Below, in pieces: positions 1 to 9,500 of a stretch of 64,000 nt of DNA (its first letter is position 1; each line of letters begins with the position of its first letter). Source of the stretch: Photobacterium marinum (GTDB lineage: Bacteria; Pseudomonadota; Gammaproteobacteria; Enterobacterales; Vibrionaceae); the NCBI RefSeq assembly GCF_000331515.1, contig NZ_AMZO01000023.1:62001-126000 (forward strand). The letters are read 5' to 3'. Under the pieces are notes generated by a model. The model saw nothing but the letters and a program-made list of their open reading frames with translations. It was not told the DNA's origin and ran no database searches. A program made the position numbers and the translations under genes.

Positions 1-1548
1 GCAGACGGTTATGCCCGTGCCACCGGTGAAGTCGGCGTAGTACTGGTGACATCCGGTCCCGGGGCAACCAATGCCGTCACCGGTATTGCGACAGCCTATA
101 TGGACTCCATTCCCCTCGTGGTCTTCTCCGGCCAGGTTATGAGTAACCTGATCGGCAACGATGCCTTCCAGGAGTGCGATATGGTCGGGATTTCCCGTCC
201 GGTCGTTAAGCACAGCTTTCTGGTCAAGAACCCGGAAGAGATCCCAGAGATCATCAAAAAAGCCTTCTATATCGCCTCAAGCGGCCGTCCCGGCCCTGTG
301 GTGATCGATATTCCCAAAGATATGCTCAATCCGGCGGAGACTTACCCGTACAAATATCCGGAATCGATCGGTATGCGCTCTTATAGCCCGACAACTCAGG
401 GCCACAAGGGGCAGATCAAGCGTGGTATCAGGGCGTTGATGGCTGCGAAGAAACCCGTGCTGTATATTGGCGGCGGAGCCATTATGGCCGATTGCGGTGA
501 GCAAATTCTGAAACTGGCAGAGTCTTTGAATCTGCCGGTAGTTAATACCCTGATGGGGCTGGGTGCTTTTCCGGGGACGCACAAAAACTGCCTGGGCATG
601 TTGGGGATGCACGGTACCTATGAAGCCAATATGGCGATGCATAATTCGGATTTGATTTTCGGTATCGGGGTACGTTTTGACGACCGTACAACCAATAATG
701 TCGCGAAGTACTGCCCGAATGCGACCATCATGCATATCGATATTGACCCGTCATCAATTTCCAAGACGGTGGGGGCTGATATACCTATCGTCGGCTCGGC
801 CGATACGGTATTGAACACCATGCTGAAGATGCTCGACGATCAGGATGCCTGTAATGATAAGGAAGCTATCGACAGCTGGTGGAGTGAGATTGAATCATGG
901 CGGGCGCGTAAGTGCTTAAGCTATGACACCAACAGTGAGCGCATTAAGCCACAGCAGGTGATTGACGTGCTTTACAAGCTGACTAATGGTGATGCTTATG
1001 TTGCCTCTGATGTCGGCCAGCACCAGATGTTTGCTGCGCTTTACTATCCGTTCGATAAGCCGCGTCGCTGGATTAACTCCGGCGGTCTGGGAACCATGGG
1101 CTTTGGCCTGCCAGCTGCGATGGGGGTCAAGTTTGCCCTGCCGGATGCTGAGGTAGTGTGTGTCACAGGTGACGGCAGTATCCAGATGAATATCCAGGAG
1201 CTGTCGACAGCCCTGCAATATGATATCCCGGTGAAAATTATTAACCTTAACAACCGTTTCCTGGGGATGGTGAAGCAGTGGCAGGACATGATTTATCAGG
1301 GACGTCACTCTCATTCATATATGGATTCAGTGCCGGACTTTGCGGCTATTGCCGAGGCTTACGGGCACGTGGGAATGCGGATTTCCGATCCGGCGAAGTT
1401 AGAGAGCGAGCTGGAAAAAGCTCTGGCGATGAAAGATAAGCTGGTGTTTATCGATATCAGTGTTGATGAAACAGAGCATGTTTATCCGATGCTGATCCGG
1501 GGTGGCTCTATGAGTGAAATGTGGCTAAGTAAAACGGAGAGAACATAA
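1..1548 (+). CDS. ilvI: Acetolactate synthase III large subunit, 5' end cut by window
   Basis: This thiamine-diphosphate enzyme condenses two pyruvates to acetolactate, or pyruvate with 2-oxobutyrate, the first common step of valine, leucine and isoleucine synthesis. The reading frame is open from base 1 ([21 protein letters not shown]), so the GTG at 46 is an internal valine codon and not a start. About 59 N-terminal residues are missing compared with the roughly 574-residue E. coli IlvI. The ThDP/Mg motif GDGSIQMN lies near visible residue 390 and the matching [13 protein letters not shown] follows; the C-terminus ([10 protein letters not shown]) is family-typical. The stop codon overlaps the ilvH start (TAATG), indicating translational coupling of the large and regulatory subunits. 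IlvI rather than IlvB or IlvG is inferred from close sequence similarity and the 165-residue partner. Confidence 0.96.
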   Translation, partial: ADGYARATGEVGVVLVTSGPGATNAVTGIATAYMDSIPLVVFSGQVMSNLIGNDAFQECDMVGISRPVVKHSFLVKNPEEIPEIIKKAFYIASSGRPGPVVIDIPKDMLNPAETYPYKYPESIGMRSYSPTTQGHKGQIKRGIRALMAAKKPVLYIGGGAIMADCGEQILKLAESLNLPVVNTLMGLGAFPGTHKNCLGMLGMHGTYEANMAMHNSDLIFGIGVRFDDRTTNNVAKYCPNATIMHIDIDPSSISKTVGADIPIVGSADTVLNTMLKMLDDQDACNDKEAIDSWWSEIESWRARKCLSYDTNSERIKPQQVIDVLYKLTNGDAYVASDVGQHQMFAALYYPFDKPRRWINSGGLGTMGFGLPAAMGVKFALPDAEVVCVTGDGSIQMNIQELSTALQYDIPVKIINLNNRFLGMVKQWQDMIYQGRHSHSYMDSVPDFAAIAEAYGHVGMRISDPAKLESELEKALAMKDKLVFIDISVDETEHVYPMLIRGGSMSEMWLSKTERT

Positions 1549-2045
1549 TGCGCAGAATTATATCAGTACTACTGGAAAATGAATCGGGCGCATTATCTCG
1601 GGTTGTCGGCCTGTTTTCTCAGCGAGGCTATAACATTGAATCACTGACAGTGGCACCGACGGATGATCCGACCTTGTCCCGCCTTAATATCACTACTAAC
1701 GTAGATGATGATGCGGCATTGGAGCAGATTGAGAAGCAGCTGCATAAGCTGATTGATATCCTCAAGGTCAGCAATGTTACGGAAACCGAGCATGTTGAAC
1801 GTGAACTGATGTTGGTGAAGCTAAAAGCCAGCGGTTTTGCCCGGGCGGAGGTGAAGCGGACTGCGGATATCTTCCGGGGGCAGATTGTTGATGTGACCAG
1901 CCAGATTTACACCGTTCAGCTGGCGGGAACCAGTGACAAGCTGGATGCCTTTATTGACGCGGTTGGCGAAGCAACGGAGATTGTGGAACTGGCGCGCAGC
2001 GGTGTGGTTGGGATAGCACGTGGAGAGCGAGCCCTGAAAGCATAA
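1548..2045 (+). CDS. ilvH: Acetolactate synthase III regulatory subunit
   Basis: Small subunit of acetolactate synthase III. It activates IlvI and confers feedback inhibition by valine. At 165 residues it has the usual IlvH length. An N-terminal ACT domain (about residues 2-75) begins [20 protein letters not shown], with the Gly-Ala-Leu valine-binding loop, and the C-terminal ALS-small domain follows. The ATG overlaps the ilvI stop by one base, which fixes the start. It is the last gene of the ilvIH operon: an intrinsic terminator follows 35 bp downstream. Confidence 0.96.
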   Translation: MRRIISVLLENESGALSRVVGLFSQRGYNIESLTVAPTDDPTLSRLNITTNVDDDAALEQIEKQLHKLIDILKVSNVTETEHVERELMLVKLKASGFARAEVKRTADIFRGQIVDVTSQIYTVQLAGTSDKLDAFIDAVGEATEIVELARSGVVGIARGERALKA

Positions 2046-2079
2046 CCCTTTTTCTGTATAGATTATCGAACCGATTGAA

Positions 2080-2119
2080 AAGCCCAGCTCAGGCGTGTTC
2101 TGAGCTGGGCTTAATTTTG
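2080..2119 (+). terminator. Intrinsic terminator of ilvIH
   Basis: A 12-bp inverted repeat (AAGCCCAGCTCA / TGAGCTGGGCTT) with a 9-nt loop is followed by TAATTTTG. It sits 35 bp after the ilvH stop. The U-tract is short but the stem is strong. Confidence 0.8.
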
Positions 2120-2147
2120 CACCTAAGAGTGTCATACTCCGGTTGTG

Positions 2148-2165
2148 ATTAGACTAAAGTCTAAT
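2148..2165. promoter_or_regulatory. Perfect palindrome, operator-like
   Basis: ATTAGACT-AA-AGTCTAAT is a perfect 8+8 bp palindrome with a 2-nt centre. It lies between the ilvH terminator and a small membrane-peptide ORF. No U-tract follows, so it is not a terminator. Its size and symmetry suit a dimeric regulator site; the regulator is unknown. Confidence 0.4.
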
Positions 2166-2276
2166 AGAAGGTGGTGGAATTCAGCTGGTAACGAAAGGTT
2201 ATATTCCTGTCATTAGGCCTTATTAAGCTTGCGATACAAAGCTGTACTACCGGATGTTTGAAGTAGGAGTATGGCG

Positions 2277-2405
2277 ATGATGAATCAATTCTTGGCACGC
2301 CTGACCACCCTGACGCTTGTTCTGTTGGGCTTTCATGTCAGTGCTATTTATTTTTTGTTGGCCGTCTTGCTGCTAAACACCCACCACAAAGAGATTTTCT
2401 GGTAA
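2277..2405 (+). CDS. Small single-pass membrane peptide (42 aa), function unknown
   Basis: This is a short open frame starting MNQFLARLTTLTLVLLGFHV (second ATG of a pair) and ending HHKEIFW. About 25 consecutive hydrophobic residues form one predicted transmembrane helix, flanked by a charged N-terminus and a short charged C-terminus. The start at 2277 is chosen because GGAG (2266-2269) lies 7 nt upstream; an in-frame ATG at 2271 is too close to that site, and a third ATG follows at 2280. It lies alone between the ilvIH terminator and a convergent GntR gene. I do not recognise a family. The clear ribosome binding site and the membrane-like composition argue that it is a real gene. Confidence 0.6.
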   Translation: MMNQFLARLTTLTLVLLGFHVSAIYFLLAVLLLNTHHKEIFW

Positions 2406-2473
2406 TTCTTGATTGTGTGTGGGGGGAAAGTGTTTTGTCGAACTTGGTTATTTGCAGCTCCAGCCTGACAGAC

Positions 2474-3139
2474 TTAAAGATAAGCTTTGATCATCTCAAC
2501 TGCCCGCTGGGAGTGTTCGTCCAACAAAGCTAGCGCTTGTTCGCTGTTTCGGCTCAGTACTGCTTTCATCATCGCTTCATGCTCACCATTGTCATGGTAG
2601 CGTTCTTCGTAATGACGGTTTCGACACACCCAGATATGGCGGTAGCGTTCAATCTGCTCATAGACTTCCCGGTAAAGATCCAGCATTACAGGTGAGCAGC
2701 TGCCTTCCAGCAAGGCGAGGTGGAATTGGCTGTGGCGCTCTTCCCATTCACTTAAGTCGACATCAGCTTCTGCCGGATTGATTCGACAGAGCTTATGGAA
2801 GCTGGTCAGGATGTTGAGCTCCCAGGATTCGTCACCATTTTCGATTGCCCGTTTCAACAAAACTTTAGACAGTACCAGATTCGTTTCAAACAGATCTTCC
2901 AGTTCAACGATAGAAATCGGAGCGACCCAGCAGCCTTTTTGCGGGGTAAAGTTGACGTATTTTTTCCATGATAGTTGGACAAGGGCTTCCCTGATGGGAG
3001 ATGCACCGACATCGTAGCGGGATTTCAGATCTGCAACAACAAGCTTTTGTCCCGGAGCGAGTTCACCGAGTAAGATGTCTTGTCGAATCATTTCCATAAC
3101 TTGATTGGTTAATGTGGGACTAGACACTGTATTCCTCAT
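2474..3139 (-). CDS. GntR-family (FadR subfamily, FCD domain) transcriptional regulator
   Basis: This 221-residue DNA-binding regulator has an N-terminal winged helix-turn-helix (about residues 5-75; signature GQKLVVADLKSRYDVGASPIREAL) and an all-helical FCD ligand domain (about 85-215). His residues in ERHSQFHLALLEGS and NGEHEAMMKAVL fit the metal-binding cluster typical of FCD domains that sense small organic acids. The ligand and targets cannot be told from sequence. It reads leftward and convergent with ilvIH, and its promoter side faces a 286-bp gap before the pykF 3' end. No strong Shine-Dalgarno precedes the ATG. Confidence 0.85.
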   Translation of the reverse strand: MRNTVSSPTLTNQVMEMIRQDILLGELAPGQKLVVADLKSRYDVGASPIREALVQLSWKKYVNFTPQKGCWVAPISIVELEDLFETNLVLSKVLLKRAIENGDESWELNILTSFHKLCRINPAEADVDLSEWEERHSQFHLALLEGSCSPVMLDLYREVYEQIERYRHIWVCRNRHYEERYHDNGEHEAMMKAVLSRNSEQALALLDEHSQRAVEMIKAYL

Positions 3140-3375
3140 TATTTTTATGTTCTTGGCCTCTGGCGTTGATGTCAGAGGTGAATGGTTCGGTTACCGGTTA
3201 CTCAAAGAAAGAAGAGCAACAGGCTAAAGGTCTTTGTTATTTTTTATGCAAGCAATGGCTATGCTTTCAAGGGATAATTTTGCCGGGTGAGTATACGCTT
3301 GAAAAAAGAAGGGAGCGACAGACAAGCTGTGGAATTGTGAGTGGCGTTTCGCCTTGTGCGGGGTTTCGAATAAAA

Positions 3376-3401
3376 AAACGGGAGCCAAATGGCTCCCGTT
3401 T
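3376..3401 (-). terminator. Intrinsic terminator of pykF
   Basis: AAACGGGAGCC-AAAT-GGCTCCCGTTT is an 11-bp stem. Read leftward it is followed by a T-run (complement of AATAAAAAAA), 25 bp after the pykF stop. Confidence 0.9.
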
Positions 3402-3425
3402 GTGATTTGACTTATGGCCGATAGC

Positions 3426-4838
3426 TTACAGTACGTGTACAGAAGCTGTGTTAGTTGTACCTGATGGTACTAGTGCGCCAGATACCATAACAACGATATC
3501 GCCTTTCGCACCCAGGCCAGTTTCAAGAGCAAGCTCTTTGCCGCGTCCGTAGAACGCGTCAGTGTTTTCAATTGAATCAACAACAACTGGAGTTACACCT
3601 TTAGACAGTGCAAGCTGAGCTGCAGTCTTAGTGTTAGTTGTTACTGCAAGGATGTTTGCAGTTGGGAAGTATTTACGTACAGAACGTGCAGACTTACCAG
3701 CTTCAGTTGCAACAACGATTAGAGGTGCACTTAGTTTCTCAGCAGTGTCTACAGCACCTTTACATACAGCTTCTGTGATGCGAAGGCGTGGGCTGTCCAG
3801 GCGAGAACCCAGTTCTGCTTTAAGAGCTTTATCAGTACGCTCACAGATTTGAGCCATGATAGTTACAGCTTCGATTGGGTATTTACCCTTCGCAGATTCA
3901 CCAGAAAGCATTACTGCATCAGTACCGTCCATGATTGCGTTCGCAACGTCACCCGCTTCTGCACGAGTTGGACGTGGGTTCTTGATCATAGAATCAAGCA
4001 TCTGAGTAGCAGTGATAACTACTTTACGAGCACGGTTACATTTCTCGATCATCATCTTCTGAGCGAAGATAACTTCTTCAACCGGGATTTCAACACCCAG
4101 GTCACCACGAGCAACCATGATACCGTCAGAAGCTTCTAGGATAGCGTCGAAGTTATCAACACCTTCCTGGTTTTCGATCTTAGAGATGATCTGAATGTTT
4201 TCGCCGCCGTTTGCGTTTAGCAGTGCACGGATTTCTTTAACGTCTTCAGCTTTACGGATGAAAGATGCCGCAACGAAGTCAACGCCTTGCTCACAACCGA
4301 ACTTAAGGTCAGCTTTGTCTTTTTCTGCAAGAGCTGGAAGGTTTACAGAAACGCCTGGTAGGTTAACACCTTTGTTTTCACCCAGGTCACCGTTGTTAAG
4401 TACTTTACACTTAACTTCAGTGTCAGTAGTTTCAAGTACTTCCATCTCGATTAGACCATCGTCAACCAGGATAGTGTTACCTTTAGTCAGGTCTTTTGCG
4501 AAACCTGGGTAAGTAACAGCTACGCGGTCTTGGTTACCGATAACAGAAGTGTCAGTAGTGAAAGTGAATTCCTGGCCAGCAACCAGAGAAAAGTCCTGAC
4601 CGTTTTCCAGTTTGATAGTACGGATTTCAGGACCTTTAGTGTCCAGCAGGATTGCAAGTTGTTTGCCAGTCTCTGCCATTACTTCACGCAGGTTGCTGAT
4701 GCGCTGACCGTGCTCTGCGAAGTCACCGTGCGAGAAGTTAAGACGCATAACGTTCATACCAGCGTTAGCCAGCTTAGTTAGCATCTCTTTAGATTCAGTT
4801 TTAGGTCCAATCGTACATACGATCTTAGTCTTTTTCAT
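3426..4838 (-). CDS. pykF: Pyruvate kinase I
   Basis: Converts phosphoenolpyruvate and ADP to pyruvate and ATP, the last step of glycolysis. At 470 residues it matches type I (fructose-1,6-bisphosphate-activated) PykF. It begins [16 protein letters not shown], has the MRLNFSHG substrate loop near residue 31, the catalytic-lysine signature [12 protein letters not shown] near 220, and the [12 protein letters not shown] motif near 242. Preferred codons are used throughout, as expected of a highly expressed gene. It is transcribed leftward behind a long upstream region containing a strong promoter-operator and a terminator-like hairpin (4839-5195), so leader-level control is plausible. Confidence 0.97.
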   Translation of the reverse strand: MKKTKIVCTIGPKTESKEMLTKLANAGMNVMRLNFSHGDFAEHGQRISNLREVMAETGKQLAILLDTKGPEIRTIKLENGQDFSLVAGQEFTFTTDTSVIGNQDRVAVTYPGFAKDLTKGNTILVDDGLIEMEVLETTDTEVKCKVLNNGDLGENKGVNLPGVSVNLPALAEKDKADLKFGCEQGVDFVAASFIRKAEDVKEIRALLNANGGENIQIISKIENQEGVDNFDAILEASDGIMVARGDLGVEIPVEEVIFAQKMMIEKCNRARKVVITATQMLDSMIKNPRPTRAEAGDVANAIMDGTDAVMLSGESAKGKYPIEAVTIMAQICERTDKALKAELGSRLDSPRLRITEAVCKGAVDTAEKLSAPLIVVATEAGKSARSVRKYFPTANILAVTTNTKTAAQLALSKGVTPVVVDSIENTDAFYGRGKELALETGLGAKGDIVVMVSGALVPSGTTNTASVHVL

Positions 4839-5003
4839 TGAGGATTGTCTCCGGACGAACTTTTACCCAAGGGAAATTTGAATCACAGTGTTATACCTGA
4901 AAAAGATGTTCCATTTATGTTGAAATACACCTACAAATTGAGGAGTAGATCAAACATTTGTAACTTCCTTTGACCGGTAAGCGGTGATAATACAAATTTT
5001 TTA

Positions 5004-5150
5004 CAAAAATATTGCCTTATGAAAGCATTGGGTGCTTTCATAAGGCAGCTCTTGTACACATTATTTCCTGGTTCTATCCCTCCCAGTATGCTGTCATCCA
5101 ATCATGACATGAATGTGTCAGCCCTTACATAAAATTGCCCGGCGAACAAG
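5004..5150 (-). ncRNA. Candidate small RNA or attenuated 5' leader of pykF (~145 nt)
   Basis: A leftward transcript is bounded by an extended -10 promoter (5157-5165) and a perfect 15-bp hairpin at 5013-5047 (arms TGCCTTATGAAAGCA / TGCTTTCATAAGGCA, 5-nt loop). Read leftward the hairpin is followed by ATATTTTTG. No convincing ORF lies inside. It could be a free small RNA ending at the hairpin, or the first part of the pykF mRNA with a conditional terminator about 165 nt before the start codon. The sequence shows the promoter and the hairpin; the transcript is inferred. Confidence 0.5.
5013..5047 (-). terminator. Perfect 15-bp hairpin, terminator-like
   Basis: Fully paired 15-bp arms with a TTGGG loop (+ strand), followed leftward by a U-rich ATATTTTTG. 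It does not follow any protein gene, so it terminates the candidate RNA above or acts as an attenuator for pykF. Confidence 0.65.
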
Positions 5151-5156
5151 GCCTAG

Positions 5157-5195
5157 ATTATAGCACGGCTCAACTCTTTTATCACCTTGTGATAA
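5157..5195 (-). promoter_or_regulatory. Leftward extended -10 promoter with overlapping perfect palindrome
   Basis: The complementary strand reads TGC-TATAAT (TATAAT at 5162-5157), an extended -10. The -35 area falls inside a perfect palindrome TTATCAC-CTT-GTGATAA at 5179-5195. Palindrome-over-minus-35 is the usual layout for a repressor site. The protein that binds is unknown. Confidence 0.6.
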
Positions 5196-5471
5196 CACGC
5201 AAAAATTTCACATGTTGCGGCAAATGAGGGGGAAATTATCTACATAATTCACAGAAAAGTTTTGTTATTTATCAATTGTGGGCGAAGTTTTCCGGTAAAA
5301 GGATTTATTTTTGAGTGTGAAATAAATCCATGCATCTGATTGTTTATTGGTGTAAATACTTTGTTTCTTACACGGTGCAATAAGTGCGGAATGAGAGTCT
5401 CTGCAAATGAGAATTGATGGTGGGGGTTTATGTGTTGTTCGAAGCGGATGTGATTTTTTTGTGGAAATAAA

Positions 5472-5501
5472 AAAAGCTTATGGATTTCTCCATAAGCTTT
5501 T
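5472..5501 (-). terminator. Terminator of tRNA-Ile
   Basis: AAGCTTATGGA-TTTC-TCCATAAGCTT, 11 bp extended by A/T pairs. Leftward it ends in a T-run. It starts 11 bp past the tRNA 3' end. Confidence 0.85.
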
Positions 5502-5511
5502 CTTTTGAATC

Positions 5512-5587
5512 TGGTGGCCCCTCGCAGACTTGAACTGCGGACCAAGCGATTATGAGTCGCCTGCTCTAACCACTGAGCTAAGGGGCC
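5512..5587 (-). tRNA. tRNA-Ile, anticodon CAU (lysidine-modified, AUA-reading)
   Basis: The leftward strand folds as a 76-nt tRNA: acceptor GGCCCCT / AGGGGCC, anticodon loop CTCATAA (CAT), T-arm TTCAAGT, and encoded CCA. The CAT anticodon with this body matches the minor isoleucine tRNA (E. coli ileX type), whose C34 becomes lysidine through TilS, rather than a methionine tRNA. Supporting this, the acceptor begins G1-C72 and the D and anticodon arms match ileX almost base for base. It has its own promoter and terminator. Confidence 0.93.
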
Positions 5588-5599
5588 AGTGTGCGGGAA

Positions 5600-5628
5600 A
5601 TTATATGAGAAGGTCTGGCTCTTGTCTA
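5600..5628 (-). promoter_or_regulatory. Promoter of tRNA-Ile
   Basis: On the leftward strand TAGACA (5628-5623), a 17-nt spacer, then TATAAT (5605-5600). A short CG-containing stretch separates it from the tRNA. Confidence 0.75.
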
Positions 5629-5735
5629 GCGAATAAAGTGATTGTTTTGTCTGCTTTTTAAGCACTCAAAGTAAAGAACACCTTAAAATGGGAAAAAGCT
5701 AACATATTGATATTATAAGATATCATGGTGAATAA

Positions 5736-5761
5736 AAAAGCGAGCCATGAGGCTCGCTTTT
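5736..5761 (-). terminator. Terminator of rpoD
   Basis: AAAAGCGAGCC-ATGA-GGCTCGCTTTT with a T-run on the leftward strand, 22 bp after the rpoD stop. It closes the macromolecular synthesis cluster. Confidence 0.9.
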
Positions 5762-5782
5762 AAGATTGTGTCAGAGGTGAGG

Positions 5783-7624
5783 TTACTCGTCCAGGAAGCT
5801 GCGCAGTACGTCTGAGCGGCTTGGGTGGCGAAGCTTACGCAGGGCTTTGGCTTCGATCTGACGGATACGCTCACGGGTAACGTCGAACTGCTTACCAACT
5901 TCCTCAAGGGTGTGGTCAGTGTTCATGTCGATACCGAAACGCATGCGAAGTACTTTCGCTTCACGAGGTGTCAGGCCTGCCAGCACTTCGTTGGTCGCGG
6001 TGCGCAGGTTATCAGACGTTGCTGCATCCATTGGTAGCTGAAGTGTAGTATCTTCAATGAAATCACCCAGATGTGAATCTTCATCATCACCGATTGGAGT
6101 TTCCATTGAGATTGGCTCTTTGGCAATCTTCAGTACTTTACGGATCTTGTCTTCCGGCATTTGCATGCGTTCTGCCAGTTCTTCCGGCAATGGCTCACGG
6201 CCCATCTCCTGAAGCATCTGACGAGAGATACGGTTCAGTTTGTTGATGGTTTCAATCATGTGAACAGGGATACGGATAGTACGTGCCTGGTCTGCGATTG
6301 AACGGGTGATAGCCTGACGGATCCACCATGTTGCGTAAGTTGAGAACTTGTAACCACGACGGTATTCAAACTTATCAACAGCCTTCATCAGGCCGATGTT
6401 ACCTTCCTGGATCAGATCCAGGAACTGCAGGCCGCGGTTGGTGTATTTCTTCGCGATCGAAATAACCAGACGCAGGTTGGCTTCAACCATTTCTTTCTTC
6501 GCACGGCGAGCTTTTGCTTCACCGATAGACATACGACGGCTGATGTCTTTGATACGCTCGATAGACAGGCCGGTTTCTTCTTCCAGCATGCGTAGCTTAA
6601 CCACAGAACGGCGAAGCTCTTCTTCGTAGTTCTTAAGGCGTTCAGCGTATGGTTTACCAGAGTTTAGTGCTTCGTCGATCCAGTCAGTAGAAGATTCATT
6701 GCCGGCAAAAAGATTAACGAAGGTTTTCTTCGGCATCTTACTGTTGTCAACACACATACGCATGATTAGGCGTTCGTTAGTGCGAACACGATCCATCGAA
6801 TCACGTAGTGAGCTAATCAGACGGTCAAACTGTTTCGGGATCAGGCGGAACTGCTTGAAGATGTCAGACAGCTCTTCAACCGCTACTTCAGTTCGTGCAT
6901 CAGTACGGCCGTAAGTATTAATCGCGGTCGCCATTTTTTCGTAAGAATCACGAAGTTCCATGAACTTCTCACGAGCCAGCTCCGGATCGATACCTGTATC
7001 TTCTTCCGATTCTTCAGAGTCATCGTCTTCTTCAAGATCTTTATCTTCGTCTTCAAGATCTGTTTCGCTAAGCTCTGAGCCGATGTGAGTTGCTGTTGGT
7101 GCTGCTGTTTCCTCTTCGTTAGGATCAACAAAACCAGAAATAATGTCAGTAAGACGAAGCTCGTCGGCTTCTACCTTGTCGAACTGTTCCAGCAGGTGGG
7201 AGATGGCTGACGGATATTCGGCAACTGAGCACTGAACCTGGTTGATACCATCTTCAATGCGTTTTGCGATATCAATTTCGCCTTCACGAGTAAGTAGTTC
7301 TACTGTACCCATTTCGCGCATGTACATGCGGACTGGATCGGTAGTACGGCCAATCTCGCTCTCTACACTAGAAAGTGCTTGAGCGGCGGCTTCAATGGCG
7401 TCTTCGTCCGCATTATCTTCAGTCATCATTAATTCATCGGCATCAGGGGCTGTTTCAACCACCTTGATACCCATGTCATTAATCATCTGAATAATGTCTT
7501 CCACCTGATCGGAATCAACGATGTCTTCCGGTAAGTGGTCATTTACTTCGGCGTAGGTCAGATAGCCTTGTTCTTTGCCTTTAGCGACAAGTAACTTAAG
7601 CTGAGACTGCGGATTTTGCTCCAT
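5783..7624 (-). CDS. rpoD: RNA polymerase primary sigma factor sigma-70
   Basis: Housekeeping sigma factor that directs RNA polymerase to -10/-35 promoters. At 613 residues it equals E. coli RpoD. Region 1.1 begins [21 protein letters not shown] very acidic non-conserved segment lies at about 188-210, region 2.3/2.4 contains [20 protein letters not shown] near 430, and region 4.2 contains the [17 protein letters not shown] helix-turn-helix near 580; it ends SFLDE. It is last in the rpsU-yqeY-dnaG-rpoD cluster, 92 bp downstream of dnaG. Confidence 0.98.
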   Translation of the reverse strand: MEQNPQSQLKLLVAKGKEQGYLTYAEVNDHLPEDIVDSDQVEDIIQMINDMGIKVVETAPDADELMMTEDNADEDAIEAAAQALSSVESEIGRTTDPVRMYMREMGTVELLTREGEIDIAKRIEDGINQVQCSVAEYPSAISHLLEQFDKVEADELRLTDIISGFVDPNEEETAAPTATHIGSELSETDLEDEDKDLEEDDDSEESEEDTGIDPELAREKFMELRDSYEKMATAINTYGRTDARTEVAVEELSDIFKQFRLIPKQFDRLISSLRDSMDRVRTNERLIMRMCVDNSKMPKKTFVNLFAGNESSTDWIDEALNSGKPYAERLKNYEEELRRSVVKLRMLEEETGLSIERIKDISRRMSIGEAKARRAKKEMVEANLRLVISIAKKYTNRGLQFLDLIQEGNIGLMKAVDKFEYRRGYKFSTYATWWIRQAITRSIADQARTIRIPVHMIETINKLNRISRQMLQEMGREPLPEELAERMQMPEDKIRKVLKIAKEPISMETPIGDDEDSHLGDFIEDTTLQLPMDAATSDNLRTATNEVLAGLTPREAKVLRMRFGIDMNTDHTLEEVGKQFDVTRERIRQIEAKALRKLRHPSRSDVLRSFLDE

Positions 7625-7716
7625 AGACGATATCCAACTTCGGGTCTGAGTGAGAGTTTAGTATGCAGAAATGCAAACCTGTAAACTTAACAAATTTTTG
7701 AATTGTTGACTACTTA

Positions 7717-9471
7717 CTAGCCGGGACGATTGAGTATCAGCAACTGCAATTCCCGCTTCTCTTCGACTGATAAGCCGACGGTGTTTGATTTAGCCTGCAA
7801 CTTCTCGATTTGTTGTGTAACGCATTGATCGATAACTTTATCCATCGCGTCCATAAATACATCTAGAGTGTTGTCCTCGTCTTTTGCGAGGGGCAGTTGC
7901 CATGCGGCCAAACGGGCCATCATGTTCTCATTTTTGCTGCCACGCCAGGACTCTAGTAACTGGCCTGTAGTGATATTGGGGTTAATTCGGCATTTATCAA
8001 CCACTGATATCAATAAATTTAGTCCAGGGACATCAATCCCTTCAAATGCGGCCATATCAAATTCCAGGCTTTCCACAAAGCTCGGATTCTGGACCAGCAG
8101 AGCAATGACATCGCGCATCGGGGTACGTTTGATGTTCTTTTGCGGCTGAACAGGCCGCTGGCTGTCATCTCGTTTCAGTTCGAGTCTGATCTGATCAGGT
8201 GGTAACCCTAAATTATAGCCCAATGTATTGAGTAGATACTCACGAAGTGTTTCACCGGCTACTTTTTCCAGTAGCGGTTTAGCCAGGGTTTTCAGTTTTG
8301 CCTTGCCTTCCCGGCTGCTCATGTCGACTTGGGCTACCAGTGTGTTGAACATGAACTCTGACAGCGGCATCGCCTCATTGACCTGTTGTTCAAAACCTTC
8401 TTGGCCATACTGACGGATATAGGTATCAGGATCCTCACCGTCCGGCAGGAACATGAACTTAAGTTGGCGTCCGTCAGTCAGGTAGGGCAGTGCCTGCTCC
8501 ATTGCCCGCCACGCAGCATCGCGACCTGCGCGATCACCGTCATAGCAGCAAACGACGGTACCAGTCTGGCGGAACAAGGTCTGGATATGATCCCCGGTCG
8601 TTGATGTTCCCAGTGAAGCGACGGCATAGTCGACACCGAATTGCGCCAGGGCAACCACGTCCATATAACCTTCGACAACCAGAAGTTTTTCCGGTTCCCG
8701 GTGGGCCTGCAGCACTTCGTACAGGCCGTAGAGTTCACGGCCTTTGTGGAAGATCGGCGTTTCCGGAGAGTTTAGGTATTTCGGGGTGCCATCACCCAAT
8801 ACCCGGCCTCCGAAACCGATGACCCGTCCACGGCGATCATGGATCGGGAACATAACACGGCCGCGGAAGCGGTCATAGCGGCGACCGTTGTCGTTCTCGA
8901 TTAACATTCCCGCGGTAACCAGCGCCTGCTGGGCTTCCATATCGCGACCGAAGCGGTTGCGAACCTGGTCCCACTGATCAGGTACAAAACCAATACCGTA
9001 TTTCTGAACGATTTCGCCGGATAATCCTCGTCCTTTCAGGTAATCCACTGCCACCTGGCCTTCCGGAGTGCGGAGCTGGGATTTATAGAACTGGGATATC
9101 TGCCCCATCATGTCGTACAGCCCGAGCTTTTCTTTGCTGCGAGCGCCGGGCTTGCCGCCACCGCTGCCTTGTTCGCGCGGTACTTCCAGACCAAGCTGCG
9201 AAGCCAGCTCTTCAATTGCCTCGACAAAATCAAGGCGGTCAAATTCCATGACGAAATCAAGGACATTCCCGTGGGCACCACAGCCAAAGCAGTGGTAGAA
9301 CTGTTTTTCCTGGCTGACGGAGAATGAGGGGGTTTTCTCGTTATGGAAAGGGCAGCAGGCACCGAAGTTTTTGCCCTGCTTTTTCAGTTTCACCCGTGCA
9401 TCAACGACATCCACAATGTCGTGGCGTGCGATGAGATCATCGATAAATGAACGGGGGATTTTTCCTGCCAT
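7717..9471 (-). CDS. dnaG: DNA primase
   Basis: Makes RNA primers at the replication fork with the DnaB helicase. The CHC2 zinc finger has C40, H43, C61 and C64. The catalytic core includes a TOPRIM fold (VVEGYMDVVAL near 265, CYDGDRAGRDA near 308), and a C-terminal helicase-binding domain follows from about 440. At 584 residues it matches the family. It lies between yqeY and rpoD; the 171-bp gap upstream carries an inverted-repeat element (9501-9558). Confidence 0.97.
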   Translation of the reverse strand: MAGKIPRSFIDDLIARHDIVDVVDARVKLKKQGKNFGACCPFHNEKTPSFSVSQEKQFYHCFGCGAHGNVLDFVMEFDRLDFVEAIEELASQLGLEVPREQGSGGGKPGARSKEKLGLYDMMGQISQFYKSQLRTPEGQVAVDYLKGRGLSGEIVQKYGIGFVPDQWDQVRNRFGRDMEAQQALVTAGMLIENDNGRRYDRFRGRVMFPIHDRRGRVIGFGGRVLGDGTPKYLNSPETPIFHKGRELYGLYEVLQAHREPEKLLVVEGYMDVVALAQFGVDYAVASLGTSTTGDHIQTLFRQTGTVVCCYDGDRAGRDAAWRAMEQALPYLTDGRQLKFMFLPDGEDPDTYIRQYGQEGFEQQVNEAMPLSEFMFNTLVAQVDMSSREGKAKLKTLAKPLLEKVAGETLREYLLNTLGYNLGLPPDQIRLELKRDDSQRPVQPQKNIKRTPMRDVIALLVQNPSFVESLEFDMAAFEGIDVPGLNLLISVVDKCRINPNITTGQLLESWRGSKNENMMARLAAWQLPLAKDEDNTLDVFMDAMDKVIDQCVTQQIEKLQAKSNTVGLSVEEKRELQLLILNRPG

Positions 9472-9500
9472 AAAGAGAGTTTTACCTGATAAAACGTAAG

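Larger units (their letters stand above)
4839..5511. other. 673-bp gene-poor region upstream of pykF
   Basis: No credible protein gene is present. It holds the pykF ribosome binding site (GGAG, leftward), a terminator-like hairpin at 5013-5047, a leftward promoter with an overlapping palindrome at 5157-5195, and the tRNA-Ile terminator at 5472-5501. The stretch 5200-5470 is AT-rich and shows nothing I can name. Confidence 0.6.

Noticed and set aside
3166..3405. Open frame between the GntR gene and pykF
   Set aside because: It overlaps the pykF terminator, has no ribosome binding site and its composition is not protein-like.
5249..5665. Leftward 138-codon open frame across tRNA-Ile
   Set aside because: It reads through the tRNA gene (peptide GPLAQWLEQATHNRLVRSSS is a known tRNA-derived artefact) and its terminator.
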